This document shows positions 14,659-16,668 of a DNA stretch of 16,668 bases, one piece after another. The position numbers and the translations under genes are program-made. The notes under the pieces were generated by a model. The model saw only the letters and a program-made list of their open reading frames with translations. It was not told where the DNA came from and did not search any database. The stretch comes from an uncultured Clostridia bacterium (GTDB lineage Bacteria; Bacillota; Clostridia; TANB77; CAG-508): NCBI GenBank assembly GCA_934183045.1, contig CAKPRW010000025.1, positions 1 through 16,668 of the forward strand. The letters run 5' to 3'. The number at the start of each line of letters is the position of its first letter. The first letter of the stretch is position 1.

Positions 14659-14700
14659 AAATAAGTACAATTATAATAAAGAATAAATAGGAGTGATTAA

Positions 14701-16337
14701 ATGGTAAAACAAATACCTGAAGAAAAAGTACAAAAAAAAGAAACTTTTATGCAGGGAGTTATAACTTTAATCTTTTCACAAATAGCGATAAAATTATTAG
14801 GTTTAATATATACATTATATCTTACAAATAGAGATGGCTTTGGTGATAAAGGTAATGGAATTGTATCGGCTGGATATCAAATATATGCAATGTTGCTTAC
14901 AATTTCTTCAATAGGAGTCCCTAATGCAATATCTAAATTAGTTTCCGAAAGAGTTGCTGTTGGAGATCATAAAGGTGCACATAGAATTTTTAAAATTGCT
15001 TTTGCTACTTTTTCAGGAATAGGACTTTTAGGAAGTGTGATGTTATTTTTAGGAGCTAATGTTATTGCTAATCAATGGTTACAAATACCAGATGCAGAAA
15101 TGACATTGGTTGCATTATCTCCAGCTATATTTTTTGTAGCAATTTCATCAGTAATGAGAGGATATTTTAATGGTAGACAAAATATAAAAGCGACAGCTAG
15201 ATCTCAGAGTCTAGAGCAAGTATTTAAAACTTCATTAACTATAATTTTAGTTGAAATAATAGCTATAATATCAAATGTATCAACAGAATGGATGGCTGGA
15301 GGTGCTACTCTTGCTACTACACTTGCAACTATGGCTGGATTTGGATATTTATATTTATATTATCAAACTAGAAAAAATGAGATTGCTTTAGAAATAAAAT
15401 CAACAGTTAATTACCAATATGAAAGAGTAAAAACTATTATTAAAAGAATTTTATTAGTTTCTATTCCAATTGCATTAACAGCTATAATGTCATCATTAAA
15501 CAAAAATATAGATTCTTTTACGGTAGTAAGAAGTCTAAAACAGTTCATGTCTGAAGATATGGCAATTTCTCAATATGGAATATTAGGACGGAAAAGTAGA
15601 TATGCTAACAAGCTTACCATTATCAATAAATGTGGCATTTTCTACAGCACTTGTTCCTGCAATATCTGCTGCTAAAGCAAGAAAAGATAATAAAACAATA
15701 AGTGAAAAAACATCATTTTCATTATTAATTTCAATGTTAATAGGATTGCCTTGCACTGTGGGAATGTGCATTTTTGCAGGACCAATACTAAATTTATTAT
15801 TCCCAAATGCGAGTTCAGGAGAAGTTATTTTACAAATAAGTGCTCTTACAATTATATTTACAATACTAGATCAAACTATAAATGGAGCTTTACAGGGATA
15901 TGGAAAGCTAATTATCCCAGCAGTATCATTAGGATGCCGGAGTAGTAGTTAAATTAATTTTAAATTTAATTTTAGTACCAATACCAGAAATAGGAGTTAA
16001 TGGTGCAGCAATTGCATCTGTAGCGTGTCATTTAGTAGCTTTTACAATAGCGATTACATCACTAAGGAAAAATATAAAATTAAATTTAACTTTTTCAAAA
16101 TTTGTATTAAAACCAATATTAGCGACTGCAATTATGGGAATTTGTTCTTATTTTATTTACTTAACACTTTCAGGAATAATTGCACAAAAATTGGCTACAA
16201 TATTAGCAATAGTAGTAGCTGTGATAATTTATGGATTAGCAATATTAGTATTAAAAATATTTTCAAAAGAAGAAATAACACTTATACCAAGTGGAGATAA
16301 AATATATAGAATTTTAGAAAAATTAAAAATATATTAA
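14701..16337 (+). pseudogene. spoVB: SpoVB/MurJ-type lipid flippase gene, split by two +1 frameshifts
   Basis: The product is a MOP-superfamily flippase of the SpoVB/YabM group, expected to move lipid-linked cell-wall or cortex precursors across the membrane. Three pieces fit end to end: frame 1 from 14701 to about 15588 (GVPNAISKLVSERVA, RGYFNGRQN), frame 2 from about 15590 to 15934 (GKVDMLTSLPLSINVAFSTA, then ALVPAISAAKARKD), and frame 3 from about 15939 to 16337. With one base removed at each break, the gene is 544 codons with about 14 membrane helices, just the family length. Without a shift the product ends at residue 324. No other stop interrupts the three pieces. The extra bases are C 15589 (between GGA and GGA) and one of 15935-15938 (before GGA). 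It is followed by hup, as in many clostridia. It may be a true pseudogene, a sequencing artefact, or a gene read by +1 frameshifting. The symbol is by family and context. Confidence 0.85.
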
Positions 16338-16382
16338 AAAAAATCGATAAAAATAAGAAAAAAAGAAGGATTTTCAACATTT

Positions 16383-16443
16383 TTGGCGAATCTAATAAAA
16401 TAGAAGTACATTTATTGCTATTGTTCAAGCGATAGAAGTACAT
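16383..16443 (+). promoter_or_regulatory. Duplicated promoter-like element upstream of hup
   Basis: The 12-mer ATAGAAGTACAT occurs at 16400-16411 and again at 16432-16443. In both copies GTACAT lies 17 bp after a TTG hexamer (TTGGCG 16383-16388, TTGCTA 16415-16420). An alternative pair, TTGTTC (16421-16426) and TAACAT (16443-16448), also exists with a 16-bp spacer. None is a consensus match, so which one drives hup is open. Confidence 0.35.
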
Positions 16444-16472
16444 AACATTAGATCTTATAGGAGGTAATTTAA

Positions 16473-16668
16473 ATGAACAAAGCTGAATTAGTAGCAGCAG
16501 TAGCTGCAAAAACAGGAGCAACAAAAAAAGCAGCTGAAGAATCAGTAAACGCTTTCGTAGAAGTTGTAACAGAATCACTAAAAAAAGGAGAAAAAGTTCA
16601 ATTAGTTGGATTTGGATCTTTTGAAGTAAGAAAAAGAGCAGCTAGAAAAGGAAGAAACCCACAAACTA
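16473..16668 (+). CDS. hup: DNA-binding protein HU, N-terminal part
   Basis: The first 65 codons of a histone-like HU protein (whole length usually about 90), cut by the right edge. It starts MNKAELVAAVAAKTGATKKA and includes VQLVGFGSFEVRKRAARKGR and the beginning of the DNA-binding arm (RNPQT). HU dimers bend and coat chromosomal DNA. An AGGAGG site lies 9 nt before the ATG. It sits downstream of the spoVB-like gene, the usual clostridial order, here without the mazG gene that often lies between them. Confidence 0.95.
   Translation, partial: MNKAELVAAVAAKTGATKKAAEESVNAFVEVVTESLKKGEKVQLVGFGSFEVRKRAARKGRNPQT

Noticed and set aside
15583..16300. Short overlapping frames around the spoVB-like gene read as separate small genes
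   Set aside because: The frames that matter are pieces of one split flippase; the others are shadows without ribosome sites.
1..16668. tRNA or rRNA genes
   Set aside because: No GC-rich cloverleaf-like segment, GGTTCGA-type T-loop, or rRNA core sequence was seen on either strand.

Overview
The window comes from an AT-rich, anaerobic, low-GC Gram-positive bacterium, most likely an uncultured clostridium of the gut type. The evidence is a four-subunit pyruvate:ferredoxin oxidoreductase, RNase J, ScpB, a RelQ-type small alarmone synthetase, a DUF951 protein, a SpoVB/MurJ-type flippase next to HU, strong AGGAGG ribosome binding sites, U-run hairpin terminators, and AGA used for nearly every arginine. 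Family calls rest on reading the proteins by eye; no database search was possible.

Layout. Positions 1-2594 (minus strand) hold the operon porG-porD-porA-porB (porB runs off the left edge), read from a near-consensus promoter at 2634-2662. Upstream of it is a gene-free stretch with a promoter-plus-terminator pair that could be a small RNA (minus strand, about 2861-2799). A 58-residue hypothetical gene (3110-2934, minus) diverges from the scpB-proS operon (3260-5195, plus). Next come a small alarmone synthetase (5483-6145) and, after a leader of about 195 nt, an RNase J with an unusual basic N-terminal extension (6515-8470). A minus-strand orphan gene of visibly higher GC (8949-8635) sits between a perfect 19-bp inverted repeat and a palindrome and looks transferred. 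At 9385-12120 is a large surface protein with a type IV pilin-like N-terminus, a Listeria-Bacteroides repeat domain and BspA-type leucine-rich repeats that carry a recent 672-bp duplication. gltX and a DUF951 gene (12347-14209) form an operon, followed by a small Cys-rich membrane protein (14285-14533), a spoVB-like flippase split by two +1 frameshifts (14701-16337), and the start of hup (HU) at 16473.

How the genes relate. Most are core housekeeping: central carbon metabolism (Por), chromosome organisation (ScpB, HU), tRNA charging (ProS, GltX), stringent response (RelQ-like), RNA decay (RNase J) and envelope building (SpoVB-like). The accessory parts are the 8949-8635 orphan and the LRR surface protein.

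The most unusual signal is in the spoVB-like gene. At both breaks the zero-frame codon CGG is followed by A, and restoring the family reading frame means reading GGA in +1. I found no other in-frame CGG in the native-looking genes of the window; the only one is in the GC-richer orphan. This could mean sequencing error or recent gene decay, but also fits +1 frameshifting at an unread ('hungry') CGG codon.
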